DNA from: Temnopleurus reevesii
Taxonomy: Eukaryota; Echinodermata; Echinoidea; Temnopleuroida; Temnopleuridae
Direction of reading: 5' to 3'
Assembly (NCBI GenBank): GCA_036244855.1
Contig: BQKZ01000918.1
Span: 1-36,023, forward strand
Length of the DNA stretch: 36,023 nucleotides
In this document: positions 10,479-20,540 of the stretch, piece by piece
Layout: each line of letters opens with the position of its first letter
Numbering within the stretch: position 1 is the first letter of the stretch
Notes under the pieces: generated by a model
What the model was told of the DNA's origin: nothing
The model's input: the letters and a program-made list of their open reading frames with translations, nothing else
Databases searched by the model: none
Made by a program: the position numbers and the translations under genes

Positions 10479-10785
10479 GAAGTGCCATGTTGTAGTGGTT
10501 CTGTGAACTCGCCTTTCAGTTTCAACCAGAGGGTCATAGGTTCAAATCCCACCCATGTCATTAATTTCTTTCCATTGCATTAATCGGTTTCAGCAAGAAA
10601 TTCATATACATTTTGCTGCATTCAACCCAGTAGAGGTGAATGGGTAACTGGCAGGAATATTCTTTCCTTGAAATGACATGTACGCCAGTGTACGCTAGGC
10701 TAATGCAATGGTGGTAGTAATACTAAATCCAAAGCCTCTTGAGAAGTGGATATGTGTGCGCTATATAAATTGCATCTATTCTTTG
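10479..10785 (+). repeat. tRNA-derived SINE-like element, copy 1
   Basis: A tRNA-like head runs from about 10479 to 10555 and includes TAGTGGTT, CTCGCCTTTCA and a clear B-box GGTTCAAATCCC (10539-10550). A 3' body follows, ending in GCGCTATATAAATTGCAT (about 10759-10776). This head-plus-tail layout is the hallmark of tRNA-derived SINEs. It is not a functional tRNA gene, because the stems do not pair and there is no proper acceptor. Confidence 0.6.
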
Positions 10786-11361
10786 CTCCAGAAAACATCT
10801 CAAACACCTAATTTTTTAGGTGTATGAAAACATGTGCATTTGACTTTGACAACAATGTTTACTGATTTCACTGATGCCCACAAGAAAATGCCAATTGACA
10901 AAATGCTCACAGTATTAAAGTCAAGTTTAAAAATTGCTAAAAACTATTCTTAGACTAATGCACATCTGCATAGTATGCTTGTCCTAAACTTTTTGCAATT
11001 TTCACTCCATGAAAAAGAAATTGCCAGTAAATTACAGAAAAATCTTTGAGCTACAAATTGAAAAAGTTATTTTCATATGTTCTTTGACTTTTCACTTATT
11101 TTCGACAAGAAATTAATTGAAAATAAACTTATTTTTGCGAATGACTGTTTTTCAAAGATAGGTTAAGGCAGTTCTACGAATATTATTTTTTGATTTGATA
11201 AAATACCATTATGAATGCTACCACCTGCTTCCTCTGAATAGTTTCAATGAGGATAATGCAGGTCCCTGGATAATGGAACAGAAATCTAATTAAAATCATC
11301 AGTTTTGATCACCTGTCGATTATGACCTTGATAAAGGTCTTAATCTACATGTCCCAATAAG

Positions 11362-11442
11362 CGGGTTTACTAATAGATGTAAATTGTATGTGATCTTTGT
11401 ACACAAAGGTTGTTCTTGAAGACCCAAAGGAGAGCAGGAGGC
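11362..11442 (+). mobile_element. Family B left half, cut at the N
   Basis: Nearly identical to 12659-12739 and stops at GAGCAGGAGGC where the N begins. It has no right half. The truncation coincides exactly with the ambiguous base. Confidence 0.7.
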
Positions 11443-11443
11443 N
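11443..11443. other. Single ambiguous base (N) at the duplication junction
   Basis: The only N in the window lies exactly between the two 1.3-kb copies. The end of the first copy and the start of the second abut it. Confidence 0.99.
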
Positions 11444-12739
11444 TTATTACAAGGGAATGGTTTTTCCCAAGTTTGCCAAATTGATCATTTCAATTCAAAC
11501 AATGAAAATAGCATTAAAAAATGAGCAACTGTGTGAAATTGTTCTCCTCACTTCAAATACTGTTCAATTAAATCGGAAAGAAGACCGCACTTCACAAATG
11601 ATCTCGTCTGACCTCGCGGCCAATTAAATTTGAGTTATTAATGGCGGGATTGATGTTTCATTAATTAGTGTGATGGTATGAATGCTCATACCCCATTCAG
11701 TAGAAATGGTAGGACTAAAAAAAAAACAAATTTTTCACTGCTACATGTAGTCATTACATGTGTAGAAGCGCCATGTAGTAGTTGTTCCCTCTCTCGCCTT
11801 TCATAGGTTCAAATCCCACTCATGTCATTAATTTCTTTTCATTGCGTTAATCTCTTTTAACAAGAAATTAATCCACAGTGTGCGGCACTTAGCCCAGGTG
11901 TGATGAATAGGTACTTGGCAGGAATATTTGTTTCTTAAAAGTGCGCTGATGTGTGCCAGGCTAAAGCCAGGGTAATAATAATAATCCAAAGTACTCTGTA
12001 GAGTGGATATATGCGCTTTATAAATTGCATCTATTTCTATTATCAGGAAACATGCCTAACTTTTCTTGAGGGTAAAACTAAAGGAAACTCATGCATTTTA
12101 CTGTGACAACAATTTTAAGTCATTAAAAAAATGGTAACCATGAGAACATCCCTATGGACAACATGTGTATTTTTTTTCTGCACATTTTTTGAAAACGGTC
12201 AAGTTTCAAAATTGCTAAAAACTATCCTACAAACACTAAATAAATGTCTGCATAGTATGCTTGGCCTGAACTTTTTGAAAGATTTTCTTCTAATTTTCAC
12301 CTCAAAAGAAAAATCTGGCAGAAAATGAAAAAAAAAAACATGTGAAAAACAAATTGAAAACTAATTTTCCTATACTTTAGCTTTTCACTTATTTTCAACA
12401 AGAAATTTGTTCCCAAAAGTGAAAAAAATAAATCAAAAACTGTTTTTAGCAAGTGACTATTTTTTTCAAAGATTTGTTCAAGCAGTTCTACAAATATTTT
12501 TTCTTGTTTTGATACAACACTATTATGAATGCGAACACCTGCTTCCTCTGAATAGTTTCAATGAGGATAATGGAACAGAAATCTAATTAAAATCATCAGT
12601 TTTGATCACCTGTCGATTATGACCTTGATAAAGGTCTTAATCTACATGTCCCAATAAGCGGGTTTACTAATAGATGTAAATTATATGTGATCTTTGTACA
12701 CAAAGGTTGTTCTTGAAGACCCAAAGGAGAGCAGGAGGC
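11444..12739. repeat. 1.3-kb duplicated unit, second copy
   Basis: It starts at the base after the N with TTATTACAAGGGAATGG and runs to GAGCAGGAGGC at 12739, where the sequence continues through an intact family B element. Relative to the first copy it lacks 18 bases inside the SINE head and a 17-base stretch near 12570. Confidence 0.9.
11765..12037 (+). repeat. tRNA-derived SINE-like element, copy 2, head deleted
   Basis: It keeps CTCGCCTTTCA and the B-box GGTTCAAATCCC (11806-11817), but the ~18 bases between them in copy 1 (GTTTCAACCAGAGGGTCA) are missing, removing most of the anticodon-arm region. The 3' tail GCGCTTTATAAATTGCAT is retained at about 12013-12031. Confidence 0.55.
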
Positions 12740-12878
12740 TTGCCTGACATAGCAGCAAGTAATATATGCAAACTATTTTCCAAGTATTGTACTTCGATTG
12801 TAACTAGCCAGTCTAGGGAATACTGTAGCAATGGTCATCGGCAAGAAACTGGCGTAAATTTGATTGTATTAGTAAATA
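12659..12878 (+). mobile_element. Family B element, complete copy
   Basis: The left end is GGGTTTACTAATAGATG. The right end is AATTTGATTGTATTAGTAAAT, its approximate inverted repeat. Inside lie ACACAAAGGTTGTTCTTGA, CTTGCCTGACATAGCAGCAA, a TATGCAAACT word and GGCAAGAAACTGGCG. At about 220 bases this is the best guide to the unamplified family length. Its left half overlaps the end of the 1.3-kb unit, so a truncated partner exists at 11362-11442. Confidence 0.65.
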
Positions 12879-12954
12879 GGCCTATTCAATTCAATGTTTT
12901 TAATTAAAACGATGAAGACTATTGCAATGTACACTAAGAGCACAATTTTTTTAG

Positions 12955-13038
12955 TAATCAAGCGCCATGAGCGCCCAGCTGTGGTGGAGACCGGCGCTAT
13001 ACAAGAGGCCATCATCATCATCATCATCATCATCATCA
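12955..13038 (+). repeat. SINE/LINE-type 3' tail ending in (ATC)n
   Basis: CAAGCGCCATGAGCGCCC is followed by GGCGCTATACAAG and a run of ATC triplets (13011-13038). The GCGCTATA-type word resembles the tails of the two SINE-like copies at 10.7 and 12.0 kb, and a simple-repeat tail is usual for non-LTR retroelements. The head is not recognisable. Confidence 0.45.
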
Positions 13039-13281
13039 CAATGTGAATAGCAGGCTAGGCCTCTGCGAGAAATATCAGATGCACGCAAAACATCTAAAAA
13101 AGTTTGAAGTAAATCAGTCAATGAATAAGAAAGCTATGAATTTTTAATGATATTACTGAACAATGTTTTCATGCAAAATGTTATTGGAGGAGAAGTTATA
13201 AAACTTCTTAACCCTTTTTGAAGATGAAATACATAAAAATAAATTAAATTTTGGAATTTGCTTAATAGCGCTGAGATAGTT

Positions 13282-13590
13282 CTCACATTTTTCTGGTGTC
13301 CCATACTAATCAATTGGTGTTTGCTATAACACTTTGGTTTTGTTGTATGGTTACGAGGAAAATCTGCGAAGTGTTATGGCTTCTCGGCATGAAAGTCATG
13401 TTTTTGTTCAAATGGTATCGACGGAAAAGCGTTCACTTGTTCGCGGCTCACATTTTCTGGTGTTCCACACTAATCAATTGGTGTTAGATATACATGTAAA
13501 ACACTTTTGGTCTTGTTGTATGGTTACGAGGAAAATCTGCAAAGTGGTATGGGTTCTCGACATGAAAGTCATGTTTTTATTAAAATGGTA
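13282..13590. repeat. Two tandem copies of a ~166-bp unit, with a third remnant
   Basis: Units start at TCACATTTTTCTGGTGT (13282) and TCACATTTTCTGGTGTT (13448). Both contain ACTAATCAATTGGTGTT, TTGTATGGTTACGAGGAAAA, TCTGC(G/A)AAGTG and CATGAAAGTCATGTTTTT. The sequence TCGACGGAAAAGCGTT, then CTTGTTCGCGGCTCAC, which closes unit 1, recurs alone at 13830-13864. Open frames across this region are by-products of the repeat. Confidence 0.8.
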
Positions 13591-14164
13591 ACAAAATATG
13601 CATTGCATCCTCTGTGCTGCTCGTAGATTTTCAAACAAGAACGCCAGACCAATTCCATTAGCATTTTTCATCCTATAATGGATTTTTTTGCATGGTAAAA
13701 TTTGCCATCTTGTCCTTTCTGTTTGATTAAACTTTCATCAGTTCCGGCCCGGCGTATTTGATTTGCACTTTTAGCCTGGATGATATTTACATTTGTTGCA
13801 TTTACGCAGTACTGGGCCTCGAACATGACATCGACGGAAAAGCGTTGTCTTGTTCGCGGCTCACGGCGTACATGAAAAGCAATATAAGCCATTATCTTAT
13901 TGGAGATCATGAGTGTTTATGATGAAAGTGTCATGGAACTAGGCCAATTTCATGCTATGAGGGTGCTTTTTAGGCTAATTGATGTTGGAATTGAGGTCAG
14001 AAATTACTCACTCCTGCTCATATTTTTGGAGATGGTTAAACAATTCACTTTTGTTATTAAAAAACTGTATATGCTGCAGTTCACAAAGTAATCAGTTATC
14101 TGAAGAGCCACTTTGAGAAGCTGATATTTCTTATTCTTATATATGCTCTTTCGCTTTTCCATCA

Positions 14165-14165
<1 letters not shown>
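13591..14165. other. Mixed stretch, no gene seen
   Basis: Includes the 166-bp repeat remnant at 13830-13864. An 80-codon minus-strand frame (13910-13668) spans it, but shows no domain I recognise and is partly repeat-derived. Confidence 0.4.
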
Positions 14166-14246
<81 letters not shown>

Positions 14247-14265
14247 CAGATCATGATGATGATGG

Positions 14266-14326
<61 letters not shown>

Positions 14327-14328
14327 GG

Positions 14329-14379
<51 letters not shown>

Positions 14380-14397
14380 CGATGACGATGATGATGA
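14166..14397. repeat. Long interrupted (ATG)n microsatellite
   Basis: About 230 bases of ATG/GAT triplets, interrupted by a CAGATC insert near 14246 and by GTG and ACG variants. Continuous poly-Met (plus) and poly-Ser (minus) frames result from the repeat and are not genes. Confidence 0.97.
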
Positions 14398-15557
14398 TTT
14401 GTTCAGATTTTTAGCGTTTTCCATCAGTATTCTCATGACTTACGCCAGACCATTATAAGAGGGTGACGTCTTGTTTTATTTTAAGGAATACATAAGATAG
14501 AGCTTGGCATAATTTGAGGCCATTTTTCCCTCTCCCCTTTAAGACTCCTCTCTCTTGCCATCATCAGCATCGTCATAATCAAACATGAATGAGTGAATAG
14601 GTCGTTGAGTCGCGCAATACGTGACCCAGCCTGGACCACTCTGTTTATCACTGTGCTTCCATTATCGACAGAGACCGACACCAAATAACGAACCTGTGTG
14701 CTTCGTGGCATGCACAGTATGCAAGGTTGAGGCGGTGCATTCAGATGCTTTCAAATATGCCATTTTCTAGTCAGAAAGTGTTTTGCTCATGATGTATGTG
14801 ATTGAAAATTGTGGCATTTGATTTTGGGTGGGGCATGTTATTTGTAATTCATTCTAAATTTCATCACTTGTTTATGCATTGAGAATGACAAGTCAGTTGA
14901 AATATGCAAGTTATTTCATTTTTCTTGAATATGTATTTTCTTTTGTACAGAGAATTTAGCTGAATGAATAAAGTCTATGGACAGATTCCTGTAGTTCAGC
15001 GTAAAACAATTTCATTGAATTCAGACCTGTTATTAACATGATTTTGAAAAATCTTTGTACACAAGTCAATTGGCATTGAGTGAAAATTTTGCTAATAATG
15101 GTAGCACATTTAGCAAAACTGAAACTAGAGCAAAAATGTTAGCTTATGCAGTAATTTACAGAACAGTATATTCTGAGCAGATTTTTTAGTTGTTTTTATT
15201 TGAATTACTGTCTATGTACACTGTAGAAGATATAAAAAAATTAAATCGTTGGTTGTCCCTTGCAATGTGCATGCATTATATGAATGTGCTGTACCAGATG
15301 AATTTGTACATTTAATAAATTCTCTGTCCTTTGCTTAAGTTTCTGCTCAATACAGAAAGATTCAAAGGGACTTTTAAATCGAAATCGATTAATGCGCAGA
15401 ACAAAACTTTAGTCATGCCTTTGTTGTCTGCTTGCGCTCGTACTCCTGGGATTTGTCTGCAAGCTCGAGGTCTATCCATCATAGCGTCGATGAAACGTCA
15501 TTATGCTCACTCTGTGGGCAGTAATTGAGTTTTTTTCTGGCTTTGTGGTGTTCTGGA
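14398..15557. other. Non-coding stretch with a GC-richer patch
   Basis: The patch at about 14560-14740 has more CpG and fewer homopolymers than its surroundings (for example GTCGCGCAATACGTGACCC). It may be unique, constrained DNA. A 76-codon minus-strand frame covers it but has no recognisable motif. The rest to 15557 is AT-rich with nothing identified. Confidence 0.35.
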
Positions 15558-16105
15558 TTCACACTAAAATGTCAAGTGTGATTTGTGGTTGTGAATATCG
15601 CATCATAATGGGTGGAATTTCAATAGAATGAAGTGATGATTTTTGAGCTCGCTTCAATGTTGACAAAATCTATGTCGGTGAGCAGTAGGCGAATCAGAGA
15701 CGTAGGACCTACGTCTTTGGGCGGATAGATGCAAATTTTATGAGCACTCTATGTATAAAGGTTGTGCTTGACAACCCGAAAGTTCGCCAGAAGATTACCC
15801 GACATAGCAACAGATTGTATGGTGTACTTCATTCTCACTGAAATCTCAAGTGTGATTTGTGGCTGTGAATATCACATCATAGTAGGTGGAATTTCAATAG
15901 AATGAAGTGATGATTCTTGAGCTCGCTTCAATGTTGACAAATTCTGTTAGTGGACGATGGTTGGATGAAAGATGTAGGACTTATATCGTCTTTGTGCCGG
16001 TTTTCTAAAAGATGCAAATTTTATGCATGCTCTTTTAATAGGCAAAGGTTGTCTCAGACAATTGGAAAGCTTATCTGAGGATTGCTTGGTATAGCAGCAT
16101 GTAGT
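15558..16105. repeat. Two tandem copies of a ~273-bp composite unit
   Basis: Units begin near 15558 and 15831. Each has CAAGTGTGATTTGTGG, TTTCAATAGAATGAAGTGAT, GAGCTCGCTTCAATGTTGAC and a GATGTAGGACTTA-type word, then a family B left half with GATGCAAATTTTATG, AAAGGTTGT and an AGCAACA or AGCAGCA word. The family B half is therefore part of the duplicated unit. The copies differ at many positions. Confidence 0.8.
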
Positions 16106-16218
16106 GTATGCCTACTGAATTTCAGTATTGTAGTTTAATTGTTACTAACAGGTTTATGGAATACAACAGAACTCTTTGTCGGCAAGGAACGTACATATGA
16201 GTCTAGCTGTGAACCAGC
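15996..16218 (+). mobile_element. Family B element, complete copy in the 273-bp repeat
   Basis: The left end reads GCCGGTTTTCTAAAAGATGC and the right end GTCTAGCTGTGAACCAGC. The interior landmarks are GGCAAAGGTTGT, GAAAGCTTATCTGAGG, GTTTAATTGTTACTAACA and GGCAAGGAACGTAC. The second tandem unit runs straight into this copy, so only the last unit has the right-hand half. Confidence 0.55.
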
Positions 16219-16332
16219 ATATATGGAACATTACAATACCGTATTGCATCATAAATTGGCATTATATGAATGCCAAATTTTATATCAATTAGCAAACTGG
16301 TCGACTGGCCATAAATTTTGGATTTACATATA

Positions 16333-16450
16333 GTTTCTTTTTATTTATTTATTTGTTTAAAACGGTTTAAATCACAATATCTTTCGTGGCCTAATGGCCG
16401 AATTGCAGATATAAATACACGAATACATACAATGAAAAATGAATGATTGA
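16333..16450 (-). repeat. Non-LTR-type 3' end with (AAAT)n tail
   Basis: Read on the minus strand, this ends in GTTTTAAACAAATAAATAAA, an AAAT-repeat tail, preceded by CAATTCGGCCATTAGGCCACG. A simple-repeat tail directly after a conserved-looking body is typical of a truncated LINE or SINE. The 5' extent is unknown and no reverse-transcriptase residues are present. Confidence 0.35.
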
Positions 16451-16950
16451 ACAGCAAAATAGAATTGAAAAAATACTATAAAAATTGATGTCTAGCTCCT
16501 TGTCACAAAAGTTTTACAGCACAAAAATGTGCAGTTTGATAGTAGTCTGTGAAAGGTTAAGTCTTATCTGATTTCTGTCAGCAATTTCGATCGCAACCAT
16601 CTTCGTCTATTCACTCTGATATCTATTTTTCTTTCATATTTGGAATCATTAAACGAGTGATCTTCCAAAGTCTGCACTGCTTTTGAAAAGCACTGTGCTG
16701 AAAATGTCAAGGCAATTGGATCTGATAAAGGGTATCATACTCGTCCATTGAAAAGCAATTTCACTGTAAATATATTTTATTACCCTCAAACCTCCTTCAT
16801 ATGATCTGATGGACTCATGACTTCTTACGAGCCAATGCTTTTTATTCATAGCGATCCACTCAGCCATTCATGTCGTAAGTTATAACTGAAAATGAAAGTC
16901 TCCTTTTTCTAGGGCATTCAAAGTTTTCTGGCTTTAAATGTTATTCTTAC

Positions 16951-17152
16951 CAACTAAAGTAGGAGCTAATTTGAGGAGCTTTTCAAGAAGGGCGGCTTGT
17001 GCGGAGTGCTTAGTTACCATGGCAACGGCCTCGTTTGACATCATTCGTTTAATTGGTAGGAGAGATGAGAGGGATTGGGGAAAGTGGACTTCATTTTCTT
17101 TCTTTCGGGGTATTATGAGATTAGAGTTGGGGCTCAATGGCTGAGGCTCCAT
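16951..17152 (-). CDS. Candidate first coding exon, minus strand, unidentified product
   Basis: Reading on the minus strand, ATG at 17152 (context TTACAATGG, A at -3 and G at +4) opens 67 codons beginning MEPQPLSPNS and ending AALLEKLLKLAPTLV. The exon would end at TTAGTTG|GTAAGA, a strong donor with GT at 16950-16949, leaving one base over (phase 1). Without splicing the frame stops at 16934. The C-terminal third (EAVAMVTKHSAQAALLEKLL) is helix-like with mixed charged and aliphatic residues, unlike the low-complexity frames elsewhere. The frame also extends upstream to 17404 into a tandem repeat, so I prefer the internal ATG. An X-box-like motif lies 52 bases upstream. I do not recognise the protein and found no second exon. 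Confidence 0.28.
17013..17026. promoter_or_regulatory. X-box (RFX-type) motif GTTACCATGGCAAC
   Basis: The 14 bases match the RFX-factor X-box palindrome, with both half sites GTTRCC and GGCAAC intact and no spacer error. It lies inside the candidate minus-strand exon, where it would encode part of AVAMVT, so it may be coding sequence instead of a binding site. Confidence 0.45.
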
Positions 17153-17203
17153 TGTAAGAGTGAAATGAATTTTGTGGGAACGAATTGGATACTTGGATGC
17201 TTG

Positions 17204-17217
17204 GTTGCCATGGCGAT
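17204..17217. promoter_or_regulatory. X-box-like motif, one half degenerate
   Basis: GTTGCCATGGCGAT has one perfect half (GTTGCC) and a weak second half. It sits 52 bases upstream of the candidate minus-strand ATG. Short distances from start codon to X-box are usual in promoters of ciliary genes controlled by RFX factors. Confidence 0.35.
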
Positions 17218-17300
17218 TAGAGATTGATGTCATCGTGGTATTGGGTATCTGTTGAGATGGGTCGGATGTTGGAATGGTGGATGGTGGATGGGGATGAGAG

Positions 17301-17890
17301 AGGGAAATATATGAAGATGAAGGTCCGTGGTTTCTGATTTCAGTCGTGGATTTGTGATCTTGATGAGAAATTTGAGAGTATGTGTGGATAGACAGAGATG
17401 CCAACCATTACGAATATGCATTAGATGTATCAATGAATTCAAGATTTGTGAGGGAAATATGAAGATGAAGGTCCGTGGTTTCTGATTTCAGCCTTGGATT
17501 TGTGATCTTGATGAGAAATATGAGTCTGTGTGGATAAACAGAGATCCCAACCATTACGAATATGCATTAGATGTATCAATGAGTTCAAGATTTGTGAGGG
17601 AAATAATAAAGATGAAGGTCCGTAGTTTCTGATTTCAGCCGCGGATTTGTGATCTTGATGAGAAATTTGAGAGTATCTGGATAAACCGAGATCCCAACCA
17701 TTACGAATATGTATGCATTTATTTTCGTATCAATGAATTCAAGATTTGTGAGGGTAATATGAAGATGAAGGTCCATAGTTTCTGATTTCAGCCGTGGATT
17801 TGTGATCTTGATAAGAAATTTGAGAGTGTGTGTATAAACAGAGATGCTGACCATTCCGCAATATGCATGAGCTGTATGTTCATATGAATT
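17301..17890. repeat. Four tandem copies of a ~149-bp unit
   Basis: Unit starts at GAGGG(A/T)AAT words at 17301, 17451, 17597 and 17751. Each has GATGAAGGTCC, TTTCTGATTTCAGCC or similar, GGATTTGTGATCTTGAT, GATAAACAGAGATCCCAACC or similar, and ATTACGAATATG. Copies 2 and 3 are closest. Copy 4 is most diverged at its end. Confidence 0.9.
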
Positions 17891-17894
17891 CAAG

Positions 17895-18714
17895 GCTTTC
17901 ATTACAAGTAAATGATTGAGAGTATGGTTATTGTCAGGTTTGCACTCACCTTTGTTTACATGTAGCTGTTGCACTATTCACATTTTAGTTTTGACCTGTG
18001 GTACATGTATAAACTGAAATTTTTTATGGGGTTTTATTTTTGTGAATTTCACGACCATGTATTCGCAAAAATTTTCATCTAATATAATGCCCATAGATTT
18101 GTGTCCTATTAATTTTCAAAACATGAAACTTACAACTTGCTAATGTGAGAAATTGTCTGAAATTCAGTGAATTTGCCAAAAATGTATGTACGCTGAAATA
18201 TGGACTATTACAATAGTTTGTTTTCAGGGTATGATATTTAACTCATATATAATCTTCATTCAAGGGTCAAATACTTTGAACCATACTCAAGTTGGCCATC
18301 TGGAACAAAAGCTATAAGTGAGAGGCCTTGTTACATATTCAATTAAAATAATTTTTACAGAGAACATTATCTTCACAACATAGGCTCACTGTACTTGTAT
18401 TTTGCCTTTCCTAACATGATCATTACACTGTGACACATGACTACAATTTGTGTTTTTGACCATACATTGTATACCTGTAGACTATCACTTTCTTTTAATC
18501 TCTATATTCTTGTAACTAGGAAACTATTGCTTCCGAATTGTCCTCATATCCTGGACGGAATGTTTACTTTTCCTGTTCATCTAGCTACACATAAATGGAA
18601 ATGTTCTTTTTTCCAATTTTCATAGCTTTTCTTTTGATATTCAAGGTTGTCTTTGGGTATGTTTGAATATCTAAATAGGTTTAGATGCAATTCAACAAAC
18701 ATTTTCTACATGTA
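17895..18714. other. Non-coding stretch, nothing recognised
   Basis: AT-rich with TACATGTA words near 17957 and 18003. No coding signal or repeat structure was found. Confidence 0.4.
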
Positions 18715-20540
18715 CAGGGTTCTCCACTAGCGGTTTTACCCGGGCGGGCCGCCCGGGTAAAATTCTGAAAATCAGTTTAGCGCCCGGGTAAAATTTCCCC
18801 GCCCGGGTAAAATCTTAAGCCGCCCGGTTATGAAAATTGACATATTTTCACGCATTAGCACAATATTATTTTAGCACTTTTTGTACATACGTATATTTGA
18901 CTACTGCAGCACGCGTCTGACTGTATATGCAATACATAGAAGTATGTCTTACTGTATCTAGCACACACCTAGCACACACGGCATACACCTCAGTGGAGTA
19001 ATAGTCTGGTTTGCTGCGCGAACAAACAGTCAAACTACCCATGCGCAGTAGGATAAAACAGCATAAAACTTCATGCATGTGAAGAATGGCATTTCTCTAC
19101 CGTGAAAAATGGCGTAAATATTCAGAATTGAATGAGAAATGTCTCTGAATCTAAATTCATCATTACAAATCGTTTTTTTCTTGATATTTCCGGTAGATTG
19201 ATGTTTATTTCATCAAAATCCATAAAAAATGGGTGAGTTATGCATGGCTAGATTTTTCAAACTTTCATATTTTCGTCTGCTCATGAACCTTGGTGTAGGC
19301 CCCATACGTGTATTTTCGTGATGGTTGATTTTTTATGAGCGAGGAACAAACTCCTCCTCGTTCTGTAATCGAGACATTCATGTTGGGAGATCGAGATCTC
19401 AAATTGTGTGTTCAAAATAATAAAAAATGTTACTTCTCTATTTCTTGGCCATTCTGATTGTTTTGGTAGCAGTTAACCGACAAGATATCTGGTGAGATAT
19501 TAGAATACTCCAATCAGCCTGTTTAAAAAAAACTTTCAGTTGAACTAGTAGTGTAGTAGTAGAGGGATTTTAGTGACAATTCATTGCAATAGGATATTGC
19601 ATAAATTAAGATATAGTTATTCCCTGAGATATTTGTTCATGTTGGAATCTACACAAATGGCATAATAGGATAGTTAAAATGCTGATGGGTCTTTCAGACA
19701 TTTTAGATTGGCAGCTCTGGGTTGTTCTTATAACTTTCCAAACTAAAGTCATTATATTTTTGGAGCTCTTACTCTTAGATTTTACATTTATCTTGATGGA
19801 AACTTGCAATAATACTGTCTATACTTTAGTTGTATGTCATAACTCATTCTAAAATTTGAATGCCACTGAATATGGCATGATTTCATGCCATCTACTGTAC
19901 CTTTGAAACAGGAAACAAAATACAATTGCCACTACAGAAATGTGATGTTTTTTTTTTTTCAATTCAATTCAATATTTATTTCACTCATAAAATGCATAAA
20001 AAATACTAACATAAACAAGATAGAAAATATATACATATAAAATGACATATACAAATAGAAAATGAATAACAATAAAAGTAGAATAATGCAAATATGGGTG
20101 GGGATCAAGATTAAAAGATCTAAAGATCTTGATTGCATGACCCCATTTTTTATGTTTGTATTACATTCTTTGTGTTTGAGATAAATTCTGGATTTTGATT
20201 AATTGTTGCAGATCAACACATCCAAGATGTAGCACTGGCAGACCACCATCTTTTTCATCTCACAATCTGAGATGCTTGCATGACTTGCTTGAGCTCCAGA
20301 ATCTGCAAAAAATAAGAATTACCTAGACAATTATAGATGTAGGGTAAAAACATGACTAAAATGGTAAAATTGGAACATAGCAGCTTCAAAGGGTCCTATG
20401 AATCAGTGCAATCTAACATGTATGCCGTCGCGAAAATGCAAATTTTACGCCGCCGCTGCCGCGAATCTGCGAAGTTTACTTGCGAGGCTGAGGGGGAAAA
20501 AATCCCCCCCAGGTAAAATTCAGACCAGTGGAGAACCCTG
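18715..20540. mobile_element. 1.83-kb DNA transposon with 14-bp ends and 5-bp target duplication
   Basis: The left end CAGGGTTCTCCACT (18715-18728) and right end AGTGGAGAACCCTG (20527-20540) are perfect inverted repeats. ATGTA flanks both sides (18710-18714 and 20541-20545). Inside the left end lies a near-perfect GC-rich palindrome at 18734-18762, and GCCCGGGTAAAAT occurs at 18751, 18782 and 18801, with a decayed version near 18821. The right end has GGTAAAATT near 20513 and a GC-rich patch at 20425-20480. There is no transposase frame, so it is non-autonomous. CAGGG ends and subterminal repeats suggest hAT-like, although hAT elements usually duplicate 8 bases; the 5-bp duplication leaves the superfamily open. 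Confidence 0.7.
19955..20145 (-). repeat. Non-LTR-type 3' end with (AATTG)n tail, inside the 1.83-kb transposon
   Basis: On the minus strand the sequence ends AAATATTGAATTGAATTG followed by A residues, a pentamer-repeat tail. At its other side an ATCAAGAT / ATCTTGAT stem lies around 20106-20132, between GGGG and CCCC runs. It would be a truncated retroelement that landed within the DNA transposon. Confidence 0.35.

Larger units (their letters stand above)
10163..11442. repeat. 1.3-kb duplicated unit, first copy
   Basis: It begins TTATTACAAGGGAATGG and ends GAGCAGGAGGC immediately before the single N at 11443. The same order of sequence recurs at 11444-12739. The first ~240 bases and last ~200 bases are nearly identical between copies, while the middle differs by many substitutions and indels. 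One indel near 11255 is a 17-base stretch present only here. The unit contains a SINE-like copy and the left half of a family B element. See the finding on the N junction for the choice between duplication and assembly overlap. Confidence 0.9.

Noticed and set aside
10479..10560. tRNA gene
   Set aside because: A B-box is present, but the acceptor, D and anticodon stems do not pair properly and a SINE-type 3' tail follows.
13334..13591. 85-codon plus-strand frame with an internally repeated peptide
   Set aside because: The peptide repeat mirrors the 166-bp DNA tandem repeat; the frame is short and has no known motif.
14166..14436. Poly-Met and poly-Ser frames
   Set aside because: Translation of the ATG microsatellite.
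16649..16867. 72-codon minus-strand frame as second exon after the candidate exon at 17152-16951
   Set aside because: No clear acceptor with a polypyrimidine tract in the right phase could be found at its start.
18715..20540. Transposase inside the 1.83-kb element
   Set aside because: No frame longer than about 70 codons occurs inside and no catalytic motif was seen.
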